DNA of 64,000 nt from Curtobacterium sp. MCBA15_009. GTDB lineage: Bacteria > Actinomycetota > Actinomycetes > Actinomycetales > Microbacteriaceae. The stretch lies in contig NZ_MJGO01000034.1 in NCBI RefSeq assembly GCF_001864895.1, forward strand, positions 1 through 64,000. Reading direction: 5' to 3'. This document shows positions 52,218 to 60,299 of this stretch, piece by piece. Under the pieces are notes generated by a model, which was not told the origin of the DNA, did not search any database, and worked only from the letters and a program-made list of their open reading frames with translations. Each line of letters begins with the position of its first letter. The first letter of the stretch is position 1. A program made the position numbers and the translations under genes.

Positions 52218-52234
52218 GGTACCCATTGGATACC
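52218..52234. promoter_or_regulatory. Candidate HxlR operator
   Basis: GGTACCCATTGGATACC is a near-perfect palindrome in the 72-base gap between the divergent hxlR and ridA genes, directly before the ridA ribosome site (AGAAGGAG). HxlR factors typically bind GTAC-containing inverted repeats. Confidence 0.65.
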
Positions 52235-52253
52235 GATCAGAAGGAGTACCACC

Positions 52254-52664
52254 GTGCACGTCGAACTCAGCTCACCCGCGGGCCTCATGCAGCCCGTGCC
52301 CTACCACCACGTCGCCGTCGCCACCGGCACGCGCCACGTCCACGTGTCCGGTCAGATCGCCCGGACCGCCGACGGCGCACCGGTCGCGCCCGGCGACCTC
52401 GGCGGACAGGTGGCGCAGGCCCTCCGGAACACGCACGTCGGTCTGGCGAGCGCCGGGGCGGGGTTCTCCGACGTCGTCCGGCTCACCTTCTTCGTCACCG
52501 GCTGGGCCCCCGAGCAGATCGGGGCCTTCATGCACGGCGTGGACGCGGTCGCCGAGGAGCTCGGTCTGCCGACGCCGATGCCGCCGGCGTCGCTCATCGG
52601 CGTCGACTACCTGTTCGAGCCGGACGTGCTCGTCGAGGTCGAGGCGACCGCCGTGCTCGCCTGA
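52254..52664 (+). CDS. RidA-family protein (YjgF/YER057c/UK114)
   Basis: A 136-residue member of the RidA family, trimeric enzymes that hydrolyse reactive enamine/imine intermediates. Motifs HVHVSGQIARTADGAP and VVRLTFFVTGW are typical. The arginine usually seen near the end in active RidA is not evident in LIGVDYLFEPDVLVEVEATAVL, so this may belong to a subgroup with another role. GTG at 52254 follows AGAAGGAG. Divergent from HxlR. Confidence 0.88.
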   Translation: MHVELSSPAGLMQPVPYHHVAVATGTRHVHVSGQIARTADGAPVAPGDLGGQVAQALRNTHVGLASAGAGFSDVVRLTFFVTGWAPEQIGAFMHGVDAVAEELGLPTPMPPASLIGVDYLFEPDVLVEVEATAVLA

Positions 52665-52756
52665 CCCCACCGCGGTCGGACGGGGTGCATCGCTGCCGCC
52701 GGTCCGGTCGCCACAGGTCGCCCGCGACCGTCGCGCGGCCGTGTGGGGACCGGCTG

Positions 52757-52802
52757 CCGGACGGGAGGCGCGGGCCGGGCCCGACCCGCGCCTCCCGTCC
52801 GG
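52757..52802. repeat. Copy 5 of the CGGACGGGAGGC palindrome family
   Basis: CCGGACGGGAGGCGCGGG pairs with its complement ending at 52802. It lies between the convergent ridA and GH114 genes and probably terminates both. Confidence 0.75.
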
Positions 52803-52833
52803 TGGGTGTGCTCGATCGCTCCCGGCCGTCGGG

Positions 52834-53667
52834 TCAGCAGGACTCGTAGTGGTACCGGCTGTTGCCCTTCGGGACGACGTCGCGGTCGCGGAGGATGACG
52901 GAGATGTTCCTGCCCTGGGCAGCACATGCCGTCCCGTAGGCGGTCTTGCCGTTGTCCGTGTACTCGATCTCGATGACGTTGTTGCCGTACACGCTCGTGT
53001 AGTCGGCGCACTCCGTGTTCACCTGGCACTCCTCGGCGATGGCGAAGTCGAACTTCGCCGTGTCCTTGCCCGCGGAACCGAGATCGGTCGTGTTCTTCTG
53101 GGCGATCGCGAGTCCTGCGGCGTGGGCCCGGGCCGCGAGGAGGGTGCCGTAGGCGATGGCGTTCGCCTTCGTCAGCTTGTTCCCGACACCATCTCGCGTC
53201 CAGGAGTCGAGGTTGTCCGGCTCCACAGCCTGGAAGCCGCTCGTGCCGCACGCGTCGATCCAGCCTCCGACGATCGACGCGATGCTGCTGCGCTTCGCCG
53301 CGGTCGAGATGTCGAGGATGCGCTCGTCGGGCCAGTCCGGGTCGATGACCTCGGAGCCGTTGCTGTTCTTCAGGATGAGGTCGGGGTGCTCCGTGTGCCA
53401 GAACGACAGCTCGTCCGGCTGCGTCTGGAACGCATTCACGTAACAGATGTTGTACCTGCCCGCCACGGGTGCCGCGGAGCGGTCCCGGTCGACGATCGAC
53501 ACCGTCGACGACGGCGTGTACGCCCCGCCGATCTGGTAGTCGAACTGGCCGTTCACCGGGGGGAGGGTCACCGCCGCGGCGTTCGCGGACGACGAGCCGG
53601 CGACCGCGGTGACGACCACCGCGACTGCGGCCGCGAGCAGAGCGACCGAACGTGAGAACCTGCGCAT
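52834..53667 (-). CDS. Secreted endo-alpha-1,4-polygalactosaminidase-like hydrolase, GH114
   Basis: A 277-residue secreted protein. The signal peptide (MRRFSRSVALL... ending ANAA) spans about 31 residues. The catalytic domain shows YVNAFQTQPDEL, ERILDIS, GFQAVEPDNLDSW and AIAQKNTTDL, which match the GH114 barrel. These enzymes cut galactosaminogalactan-type polymers of fungi; the target here is inferred. ATG at 53667 is preferred over upstream starts because it gives a clean signal peptide. Confidence 0.87.
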   Translation of the reverse strand: MRRFSRSVALLAAAVAVVVTAVAGSSSANAAAVTLPPVNGQFDYQIGGAYTPSSTVSIVDRDRSAAPVAGRYNICYVNAFQTQPDELSFWHTEHPDLILKNSNGSEVIDPDWPDERILDISTAAKRSSIASIVGGWIDACGTSGFQAVEPDNLDSWTRDGVGNKLTKANAIAYGTLLAARAHAAGLAIAQKNTTDLGSAGKDTAKFDFAIAEECQVNTECADYTSVYGNNVIEIEYTDNGKTAYGTACAAQGRNISVILRDRDVVPKGNSRYHYESC

Positions 53668-53870
53668 GGACTTCCCGATCTTCGGGTACCCCGCCTCGAG
53701 CTCATCTCTGGCGTGTGGTGCCGGCCCGCCGTCGCCGGCGTCCGGCTGGGCTCCCCGAGACGGGATCACCGTACGTGCGCCGGACGTCGTCGGCCACGGT
53801 GCCCCGAGAAGCGCGCAGCGATCTTGCGCGTTTCCGGACCCTCGGTTCGCCCTCGAGCCGCGTGGAGACC

Positions 53871-54068
53871 TCACCCCCACACGAAGAACGCCACGACCCC
53901 GCCGACGACGACCGCGGCGACGGGGACGAGGAGGACCCAGTCGTGCCGGATCGGTCCCCTCCCCGGCTGGTGGTCGCGCTGGAAGGGCGCGACCGGGTTC
54001 CCGCTCACTCCCGGCAGGAAGTCGGTGGAGTGCTGCCGAGCCGGTCGGTCGGGACGGTGGTCGGTCAT
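53871..54068 (-). CDS. Small membrane protein
   Basis: A 65-residue protein with a polar, Arg/Pro-rich first half and one C-terminal membrane helix (WVLLVPVAAVVVGGVVAFFVWG). ATG at 54068 follows GGGGGAAG. No family is recognised. Confidence 0.5.
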   Translation of the reverse strand: MTDHRPDRPARQHSTDFLPGVSGNPVAPFQRDHQPGRGPIRHDWVLLVPVAAVVVGGVVAFFVWG

Positions 54069-54178
54069 GTCTTCCCCCGGTGGTCGTTCCGGGCGTGACG
54101 TCACCCGGTGTGCCCGATCCTGCCGGATCGACCGGGCGGTGGTCGCTGTTCGACGGAGTGTGACGCTGCCGGAGGGCT

Positions 54179-54727
54179 TCAGCGATCCTCCGGAACGAGG
54201 TCCACACGGTCGTGGGGCACGGCCGCGAAGCGCTGGCCGGGGTAGCGCAGCCCGCTGAAGTACATGTTCGTGTGGGCGATGACCTGTGCTCCGGTGATCG
54301 CGACCCCGTCGTGTTCGGCGTCGGTGGTCGTGTGCGCGTCCGACACCAGCGTGACGTCGAACCCTCGTGCCGCCGCGGCCTGCGTCGTGGTGCGGATGCA
54401 GTGGTCGCTCTGGGCGCCGGCGACCACGAGGTGCCGGGTGCCGAGACCGTCGAGGACCGCGGCGAGGTCGGTGTCGGCGAAGGCGTCGCGGTAGGTCTTG
54501 CGCACCAGGGGTTCGTCCGCGGCGCGACGGAGCGGCGGCTGCAGCTCCCACTCCGGGCTGCCCTCGACGAAGTCGTCGTGGTCCTGCACCCAGACGACCG
54601 GCACGCCCTCGGCCCTGGCCCGGTCGATGAGGGCAGCGGTCCGGGCGACGACCCCGTCGGCGTCGGTGCAGCCGGGCAAGACCCCGACCTGCAGGTCGAT
54701 GACGAGGAGGACAGTCGTTCCGCGCAT
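54179..54727 (-). CDS. Isochorismatase-family cysteine hydrolase
   Basis: A 182-residue hydrolase. The catalytic triad is visible as Asp11 (LLVIDLQ), Lys77 ([10 protein letters not shown]) and Cys110 ([11 protein letters not shown]). The family includes nicotinamidases and isochorismatases; the lack of other clues leaves the substrate open. Transcribed alone. Confidence 0.9.
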   Translation of the reverse strand: MRGTTVLLVIDLQVGVLPGCTDADGVVARTAALIDRARAEGVPVVWVQDHDDFVEGSPEWELQPPLRRAADEPLVRKTYRDAFADTDLAAVLDGLGTRHLVVAGAQSDHCIRTTTQAAAARGFDVTLVSDAHTTTDAEHDGVAITGAQVIAHTNMYFSGLRYPGQRFAAVPHDRVDLVPEDR

Positions 54728-54793
54728 GGTGTGATCCTGTCAGCACCGCCGTGCGGGCGGGCGGCGCACCACCGCGGGCGGCGCACGGCCCGG

Positions 54794-55321
54794 TCAGTCC
54801 GTCGCACCCCGGGGCGGATCGACGAGCAGCCCGACCCGGTCGGCCAGGTAGTCCTCGAGCGGTACCGCGGCGCCGGCCGTGGGCGACCAGCGGACGAGCG
54901 GCGCGTCGCCGTCGACGAAGAGCACCCCGTCGGAGCCGCGCAGCGAGTCGTCCAGGGGGAGCGGCACGGCGTCGTGGTTGACGGTGTCCCCGTCGCGGAA
55001 GTGGCCCTTCGCCGCCGCCGCCCGGTACGCGCGGCGGACCTCGGCGGACACCGACACGAACTGCGACCTGCCGGGGTCGGTCACGCGGGTGATCCGGCCG
55101 GTCGCCCAGACGCGGCCCGAGGTCTCCGACGACGAGCCGAGCAGCATGGCCCCGACGCGCCAGACCCGGCCGAGCGGGCGCATCACGGGTTCACGACGGA
55201 TGCCGAGCACCGCCTTCGGGCGCACGTACTCGCCGAGCGCCTCGTCCGGCACCCGCGCGGCCTGCAACCGTGCGGCGGCTGCGTCGAGCAGCTCCCGCGT
55301 CCGCCGTACCCCGTCCGTCAC
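54794..55321 (-). CDS. Conserved actinobacterial hypothetical protein
   Basis: A 175-residue soluble protein with motif LGEYVRPKAVLGIRREPVMRPLGRVWRVGAMLL, typical of a conserved actinobacterial family without known function (related proteins are sometimes labelled glutaminase without clear grounds). GTG at 55321 is chosen because it yields the usual short N-terminus; an upstream extension is possible. It is divergent from pnuC. Confidence 0.65.
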   Translation of the reverse strand: MTDGVRRTRELLDAAAARLQAARVPDEALGEYVRPKAVLGIRREPVMRPLGRVWRVGAMLLGSSSETSGRVWATGRITRVTDPGRSQFVSVSAEVRRAYRAAAAKGHFRDGDTVNHDAVPLPLDDSLRGSDGVLFVDGDAPLVRWSPTAGAAVPLEDYLADRVGLLVDPPRGATD

Positions 55322-55422
55322 GGTGCACGAGCGTAGTCCGCACACCGTCACGCGGCGCCGCACGGCGGCCGGAATGCCGAGCACCCCCGTACCGTTGGAC
55401 CGGTCGAATCCGAGGAGGGCCC

Positions 55423-56091
55423 ATGGGCATCGTGCGTTGGCTGTTCGACGCGCAGATCGTCATCGGTGACCAGACGGTGCTCTGGCGCGAGGTGATCGGC
55501 AACGTCTTCGGCCTGCTCAGCGCCCTCGGCGGCATGCGCCGCAAGGTGTGGGCGTGGCCGGTCGGGCTGGTGGGCAACGCCCTGCTCTTCACCGTCTTCA
55601 TGGGTGCCCTGTTCGACACCCCGAACCCCGTCAACCTGCTCGGCCAGGCCGGTCGCCAGGTCATGTTCATCATCGTGAGCGTCTACGGCTGGTACCGGTG
55701 GACGCACCGCCCGGAGCAGGCAACGACCTCGATCGACCCGCACTGGGCGACGTGGCGCACGCGGGCGCTGCTCGTCGTCGGTATGGTCGGCGGCACCGCG
55801 CTGCTCACCCCCGTGTTCCGGGCACTCGGGTCGTACGAGCCGGTGTGGAGCGACGCCTGGATCTTCGTCGGGTCGCTGCTCGCCACCTACGGCATGGCGA
55901 AGGGCTGGGTCGAGTTCTGGCTCATCTGGGTCGCCGTCGACCTGGTGGGCGTGCCGCTGTTGTTCTCGGCGGGGTACTACGCCTCCGGCCTGATGTACGT
56001 CTTCTACGGGGTGTTCACCCTGACCGGCTTCTTCGTCTGGAACCGTCAAAGGCGTGTGCGAATCCCGCACCCCGAGACTGTGGGGGCCTAG
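55423..56091 (+). CDS. pnuC: Nicotinamide mononucleotide/riboside transporter PnuC, altered C-terminus
   Basis: A 222-residue PnuC-family facilitator that imports an NAD precursor, probably nicotinamide riboside. About seven membrane helices are predicted; helix motifs NVFGLLSALGGMRRKVWAWPVG and VSVYGWYRW are typical. The start ATG follows GAGGAGG. The final 15 residues (RQRRVRIPHPETVGA) are encoded by DNA that looks foreign and lies at the left edge of a decayed mobile element, so the natural C-terminus was probably replaced. All membrane segments are intact, so function is probably retained. Confidence 0.9.
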   Translation: MGIVRWLFDAQIVIGDQTVLWREVIGNVFGLLSALGGMRRKVWAWPVGLVGNALLFTVFMGALFDTPNPVNLLGQAGRQVMFIIVSVYGWYRWTHRPEQATTSIDPHWATWRTRALLVVGMVGGTALLTPVFRALGSYEPVWSDAWIFVGSLLATYGMAKGWVEFWLIWVAVDLVGVPLLFSAGYYASGLMYVFYGVFTLTGFFVWNRQRRVRIPHPETVGA

Positions 56092-56498
56092 GCGTTAGCT
56101 ACCACTTCGGGCGCGAGTGTGGGTAGCGGACCACACAAAACCCTGGTCAGGGCGGCGAGGCGACACGCCGAAGCGCGTGATTCCACACATGTGGAAACTG
56201 AGGGGATGTTTTCCTCAGGTTCTTGGGGATAACCCTTCGGATCCGCACCAGCAAGCGGATCCGTTGTCCACAGGTGTTGCGACACGCTGTGGACGAATGA
56301 CAACGGTGTAACACTTTCTCTTGTGCTCGCTCGCCCGGAAAGCCACTAGATGTAGTGTTGAAGCAGTCGGGAAGCCTTCCCGGCATGCAAAAGCCCCGAC
56401 CTCGGCCGGGGCTGATGCTTGTGCAAGCCAGTGTGGCGGTCAAGCCCTAGGAAAGTTTCGGCCGTCACGCTGGCTTCGTCCCTACTCAGGAGCGAGTA
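56092..56498. other. Non-coding DNA of the mobile element, dense in inverted repeats
   Basis: No convincing gene. Visible structures are TTCCACACATGTGGAA (56181-56196), CTGAGG/CCTCAG (about 56198-56218), CGGATCCGC/GCGGATCCG (56238-56263), the box TTGTCCACA (56264-56272) with TGTGGACGA (56288-56296), the hairpin AGCCCCG/CGGGGCT (56392-56413), GCTTGTGCAAGC (56417-56428) and a longer stem AGCCAGTGTG.../...CACGCTGGCT (56426-56474). The TTGTCCACA boxes match the actinobacterial DnaA-box consensus. It may be a phage/plasmid control or replication region. Confidence 0.6.
56392..56413. terminator. Phage-type terminator-like hairpin
   Basis: AGCCCCG pairs with CGGGGCT over a nine-base CCTCGGC-type loop, preceded by AAAA. 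The compact GC stem resembles terminators of actinobacteriophages. It begins a chain of three hairpins leading to the small ORF. Confidence 0.55.
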
Positions 56499-56687
56499 AT
56501 GAACGACTCACGTGACTATATCAGAACTGAAGCAGATGACTACGGATGGAACCGCGCGAGCCGTACGGCTTGGACGTATGTCGGGACTGTACTGAAGGCC
56601 ACTACGATCTTCGCTACGTCGATCCAGACCGGACAGACGCTGTACGAAGCGTTCCAGTGGCTGTGGACCACCGGACTGGTCTGGTAG
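56499..56687 (+). CDS. Small ORF of the mobile element
   Basis: A 62-residue protein beginning MNDSRDYIRTEADDYGWNRA and ending in a hydrophobic, Trp-rich stretch (QWLWTTGLVW); residues 26-45 may form a membrane-associated helix. The ATG has a good ribosome site (CAGGAGCGAGTA) and the frame uses A/T-richer codons than the host. A strong hairpin at about 56701-56733 follows. No homologue is recognised; it could be a phage membrane or immunity protein, but that is speculative. Confidence 0.6.
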   Translation: MNDSRDYIRTEADDYGWNRASRTAWTYVGTVLKATTIFATSIQTGQTLYEAFQWLWTTGLVW

Positions 56688-57246
56688 GTCCGAACCGTTG
56701 GAAGCGACGCCCCTGCCGGAAGGTGGGGGCGTCGCCTACCTGTGCTTCATCCTCGCGAAGGGTCACGCCGTCCGACTCATACCCGTAACGCCTCTTCCCG
56801 GGTACCGGCTTGCCCTGGGACACCCGGTGTGCGTTCGCGCGCTTCTGCCGTTCGCTCTTCCGCAGGTCCTCGAAGCGGGCGATGGCAGCGGTCATGGTGG
56901 CGCGGAACTCGCCGTCCGCTGTCCCCAGGTCAAGCTCGCCGTCAACCGTGACCACCCGTGCGCCGGTTTCAATGAGCGCCAGAAGGTCAGCCTGTCCCCG
57001 TAGCAGTCGGTCGAGGTCCACGGCGACCACATACCGGAACGTCCCCGCCTTCGCTCCGGCGAGCATCCGCCCCCACCCGGTTGCAGGACCGCGCTGCTTG
57101 AACGCGGACGCGCCGTTGTCCTCGAATACCTCCGCGACCATCCAACCACGGCCTTCCGCAAGTGCGCGGGTGCGGGCGAGCTGACGGTCTACACCTTCCG
57201 CGTTCTCCACCGACTGGCGGACATACAAAGCTGCTAGCTCGCTCAT
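56614..57246 (-). pseudogene. Serine recombinase/integrase, C-terminally truncated
   Basis: A 210-residue fragment of a large serine recombinase. The catalytic domain is intact in outline: Ser12 in YVRQSVENAEGVDRQL, the VAVDLDRLLRG segment, and the helix ATMTAAIARFEDLRKSERQKRA. It then reaches the start of the recombinase domain (GKRRYGYESDGVTLREDEAQ) and breaks off. The last 45 or so residues run through a terminator hairpin and antisense to the small ORF, so they are not native. The DNA-binding domains are missing, and the protein is probably inactive for integration. Confidence 0.85.
56701..56733. terminator. Terminator hairpin after the small ORF
   Basis: AGCGACGCCCC pairs with GGGGCGTCGC around a short loop, starting about 14 bases after the stop of the 62-residue ORF. 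It is read antisense as part of the recombinase frame, which supports the idea that the recombinase tail is not native. Confidence 0.65.
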
Positions 57247-57400
57247 GCGGTCAATCTACGGTTCCGGGTCTGGATGCGCCAGCGCACCAGGCCCTCTGCC
57301 GCCCCCGTCACCGTCGGCTGAGCGCGTCCGGGCGCAGCGCCGGGGCACGCCCCCCGGTCGGGGTCACGACAACGGCCCGCCGATGCGGTGGAATGAGCAG

Positions 57401-58033
57401 ATGGTGACCCTGCACGACGCGCGCGCGGAGGACGACCAGTCCCTCGCGGAGCGCACCGTCCGCGGCGCGATCCGCGCCTACCGTCTGCACTCGTTCAACG
57501 AGGTCGACGCCGCCGTGGTCGCCGAGGTGTCGTGCGTCCCGCTCGAGACCGTCGAGCGGCTGTTCCCCGCGTGGGACGCCCTGCTGCTCGTCACCTACGA
57601 CCGGTGGACGCAGCTGCGGGGGACCCGGCGGCAGGCACCGCCCGCGTGCACCATCGACCACGTGCGGATGACCCTGGCCGAGGACGTCGCCGACCCGGGC
57701 CTCGTGCGCCTGCTCGCCGGGGTCGTCACCATCGCGAGCTCGGAGTCCCGGTTCGCGGACCTGTTCCGGAAACGCTTCGAGGAGTACGTCGAGGAGCTCG
57801 CCTGCGGCCTGCAGGGGGACTTCGACCGCGGGACGGAGGAGTCGGCGATCCCGGCGCACCAGGCGGCGACGCAGCTGCTCGCCGTCTACGAGGGGATGCA
57901 GATCCAGATGCTCGTCCGCCCGTACGTGGACGTCCTCGTCGAGTTCGACCGGGCGGTGCACACCCTGCGGCAGGGCTGGCGGCAGCGTGAGGTGCACTCG
58001 TGGGAGATCGAGGCGATCACCGCGGGCGTCTGA
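57401..58033 (+). CDS. TetR-like transcriptional regulator
   Basis: A 210-residue helical protein with an N-terminal helix-turn-helix-like segment (RTVRGAIRAYRLHSFNEVDAAVVAEVSCVPLETVERLF) and a larger ligand domain. The HTH deviates from the TetR consensus, so the call is to superfamily level. ATG at 57401 is preferred; ATG at 57383 is possible. It converges on the ABC exporter genes with a 17-base overlap at the 3' ends. Upstream DNA back to 57250 shows nothing clear. Confidence 0.75.
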   Translation: MVTLHDARAEDDQSLAERTVRGAIRAYRLHSFNEVDAAVVAEVSCVPLETVERLFPAWDALLLVTYDRWTQLRGTRRQAPPACTIDHVRMTLAEDVADPGLVRLLAGVVTIASSESRFADLFRKRFEEYVEELACGLQGDFDRGTEESAIPAHQAATQLLAVYEGMQIQMLVRPYVDVLVEFDRAVHTLRQGWRQREVHSWEIEAITAGV

Positions 58034-59240
58034 CCCGCCGCCAGGACAGGACCTGCCGCACGGTCACCTTCGAGCCGTACTGGGCGACCGAGTGCCGGAA
58101 CAGGTACTGCGCGAACCACAGGAACAGCCCCGCCACGACGAAGACCTCGGCGACGCAGACGATCGACTCGACCACCGTCAGCGAACCGACGGCGTTCCGC
58201 ACCATCGCGGTGACGGGGGTGAACGTCGGGAAGTACGTGAAGAACGTCGCGACCGGTGACGACGGTGTGGTCATCACGAAGAAGGCCGCGTAGATCGGGA
58301 TGATGAGCGCGAAGATCGCCGCCGACTGCAGCGCCGAGGCGTCCTTGATGGACGGGACGGCGGCGCCGACGGCGACGAACAGCCCGGACGCGAGCAGCAC
58401 GCCGCCGACGAGCAGCAGCGCCCCGACGAGCATCCGCCACGGGTCGACGACCACACCGCCGAGCCGCGACGCGACGAGCGGCAGCAGGGCGGCCGTCCCG
58501 ACGAGGCCGGGCACGACGAACACCGCGACCTGCACGAAGCCGACGAGCAGCATCGCGATGACCTTGCCGCGGATGAGGTCGCCGGCGGTCACGGTGGTGA
58601 GGATCATCTCGGAGATGCGGTTCTCCTTCTCCTCGACCACGACCGTCACCATGCGCGAGGCGAGCAGGATCACGAGCCCGAAGAACGCCGCGACGTAGAG
58701 CAGCGGCGGCACGATCGACAGCCAGCCGGGAGCCACGGCGCCGTCGGCGTACGTCGTCAGGTCGGTGTCCGGCGGGTTCCGGAGCAGGTCGACCGTCTCG
58801 GGGTCGTCGACGGCGGTCGCGACGCTCTGCTCGAGCACGCGCTCGGCCAGGGTCGAGTAGCCGCCGTTCACGAAGAGCCCGCGGTCGGCGCCGTCGATGC
58901 GCACCGGCTGCGACGACGGCGACGCGGGGTACTCGATGAGCAGGTCGAGCGTGCCGTCGCGCACCCGGTCGCGGTCCGCCCCGACGTCGTCCGAGGGGGA
59001 GCCGCCCCACCGCGCGGCGATCCGTTCCGACACCAGTCCGGAGTGGTCGACGTAGTGGAACGGGGTCTTCGTGGCGGACGTCCCGCTCACCACCGAGGAC
59101 GTCCCCGCGGCCTGGCCGATGCCGACGAGCAGGGAGACGACGACGATGACGACCGGCAGCGCGAGCGTGCCGATCCAGAACGCGGGCTTCTTGACCGCCC
59201 GCACGAACTCGAACCGGACGACGGTGCCGAGACGGCTCAC
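58017..59240 (-). CDS. ABC transporter permease, NatB/ABC-2 type
   Basis: A 407-residue membrane protein: one N-terminal helix (residues about 20-43), a large extracytoplasmic domain of about 130 residues, then five or six helices. The motif VVVEEKENRISEMILTTVTAGDLIRGKV is characteristic of NatB-like ABC-2 permeases. GTG at 59240 overlaps the ATPase gene stop by four bases. With its ATPase it probably exports Na+ or a small hydrophobic compound; substrate unknown. Confidence 0.9.
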   Translation of the reverse strand: MSRLGTVVRFEFVRAVKKPAFWIGTLALPVVIVVVSLLVGIGQAAGTSSVVSGTSATKTPFHYVDHSGLVSERIAARWGGSPSDDVGADRDRVRDGTLDLLIEYPASPSSQPVRIDGADRGLFVNGGYSTLAERVLEQSVATAVDDPETVDLLRNPPDTDLTTYADGAVAPGWLSIVPPLLYVAAFFGLVILLASRMVTVVVEEKENRISEMILTTVTAGDLIRGKVIAMLLVGFVQVAVFVVPGLVGTAALLPLVASRLGGVVVDPWRMLVGALLLVGGVLLASGLFVAVGAAVPSIKDASALQSAAIFALIIPIYAAFFVMTTPSSPVATFFTYFPTFTPVTAMVRNAVGSLTVVESIVCVAEVFVVAGLFLWFAQYLFRHSVAQYGSKVTVRQVLSWRRVRRPR

Positions 59241-60175
59241 GCGCGGGCCCCCGCACCGGCGGCCTCGGCGGTCAGCGCGTCGTGGCCGTACACCTGCACG
59301 AAGATCTCGTCGAGCGGGATCCGGCGCATCGCGAACGCGGTGACGTGCACACCGGCGGCGACGAGCGACGCCAGGATGTCCGCGCCGTCGGCGGCTGCGG
59401 CCGGGGTCGGCACCAGGTAGGCGACGTGCCCCTCGTGCCGCGCGAGCCGGTACAGGTCGGACGGCGGGACCGTGCCGTCGACCCCGACGCGCGCGACGGC
59501 GCCGCCGAAGGCGTCCTGCACGTCCGGGATGGTGCCGTACGCGGCGGCGGTGCCGTCCTTGAGCAGCAGGATGCGGTCGCAGAGCCGTTCGACCTCGTCC
59601 ATGTGGTGCGTGACGAGGATCACGGTGGCGCCGTCGGCCTTGCGCTCGGCGACCAGGTCGAGGAGCAGCCGTCGGTTGACCGGGTCGAGGCCCTTCGTCG
59701 GTTCGTCGAGGATGAGCAGACGCGGCCGGTCCATGATCGTGATGCCGAGCTGCACCTTCTGCTGCTGGCCGCCGGAGAGCTTGTCGACGCGGGCCTTCGC
59801 ACGGTCCGCCAGGCCGACGCGGGCCAGGTAGTCCATGCTCCAGGCCGTGGCGTCCGTGCCGCGCAGCCCCCGCAGCCGACCGAAGTACGACATCACGTCG
59901 ATGACGGACTCCTTGCGGTACAGCCCGCGCTCCTCGGGCAGGTAGCCGATCCCGCCGGTCGCGGGTCGGTACGGTTCGCCGTCGATCGTCAGGGTGCCCT
60001 CGGTCGGGGCGGTGATGCCGAGCAGGGCCCGGATCGTGGTGGTCTTGCCGGAGCCGTTGCTGCCGAGCAGCCCGAACGTCTCGCCGGGGGCGATGTCGAA
60101 CGACAGGCGGTCGACGACGGTGCGGTCGCCGAACCGCATCACGAAGTCCCGCACGTCGATGCTCGCCCCGCTCAT
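59237..60175 (-). CDS. ABC transporter ATPase, NatA type
   Basis: A 312-residue ATPase with Walker A GSNGSGKTT, signature LSGGQQQKVQLG and Walker [15 protein letters not shown]-terminal DUF4162-like extension (about 80 residues) is typical of NatA-like exporters. First gene of the two-gene exporter operon; upstream lies copy 6 of the large palindrome. Confidence 0.92.
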   Translation of the reverse strand: MSGASIDVRDFVMRFGDRTVVDRLSFDIAPGETFGLLGSNGSGKTTTIRALLGITAPTEGTLTIDGEPYRPATGGIGYLPEERGLYRKESVIDVMSYFGRLRGLRGTDATAWSMDYLARVGLADRAKARVDKLSGGQQQKVQLGITIMDRPRLLILDEPTKGLDPVNRRLLLDLVAERKADGATVILVTHHMDEVERLCDRILLLKDGTAAAYGTIPDVQDAFGGAVARVGVDGTVPPSDLYRLARHEGHVAYLVPTPAAAADGADILASLVAAGVHVTAFAMRRIPLDEIFVQVYGHDALTAEAAGAGARA

Positions 60176-60222
60176 GCCGCGACCCTACCGGGACCGGCTG
60201 ACGGACCGGGACGGTGACGACG

Positions 60223-60270
60223 GACGGACGGGAGGCCCGTGGCGGCGCCGCCACGGGCCTCCCGTCCGTC
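60223..60270. repeat. Copy 6 of the CGGACGGGAGGC palindrome family (perfect 48-mer)
   Basis: A perfect 48-base palindrome with 24-base arms and no loop. It lies between the end of the alpha-glucosidase gene (60300) and the start of the exporter ATPase gene, both on the minus strand, and likely ends the former transcript. It is the least decayed copy and gives the family consensus. Confidence 0.85.
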
Positions 60271-60299
60271 ACCCGGTCGCGTGCGTGACGCGTGCCCGG

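Larger units (their letters stand above)
56050..57250. mobile_element. Decayed integrated element with serine recombinase
   Basis: From the 3' end of pnuC to just past the recombinase start the DNA is visibly less GC-rich and codon use differs (more A/T-ending codons). It contains about 400 bases without a convincing gene, a small ORF and a truncated serine recombinase. This looks like the remains of a phage or integrative element inserted in the pnuC 3' end. Neither boundary shows an obvious direct repeat; limits are approximate. Confidence 0.75.

Noticed and set aside
56060..56100. tRNA-like 3' end (GCGAATCCCGCACC) at the edge of pnuC
   Set aside because: Only a T-arm-like stem is present; no acceptor, D or anticodon arms could be drawn.
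56147..56443. 98-codon minus-strand frame in the mobile element
   Set aside because: It crosses several hairpins, lacks a ribosome site and has an unlikely Cys/Arg/His-rich make-up.
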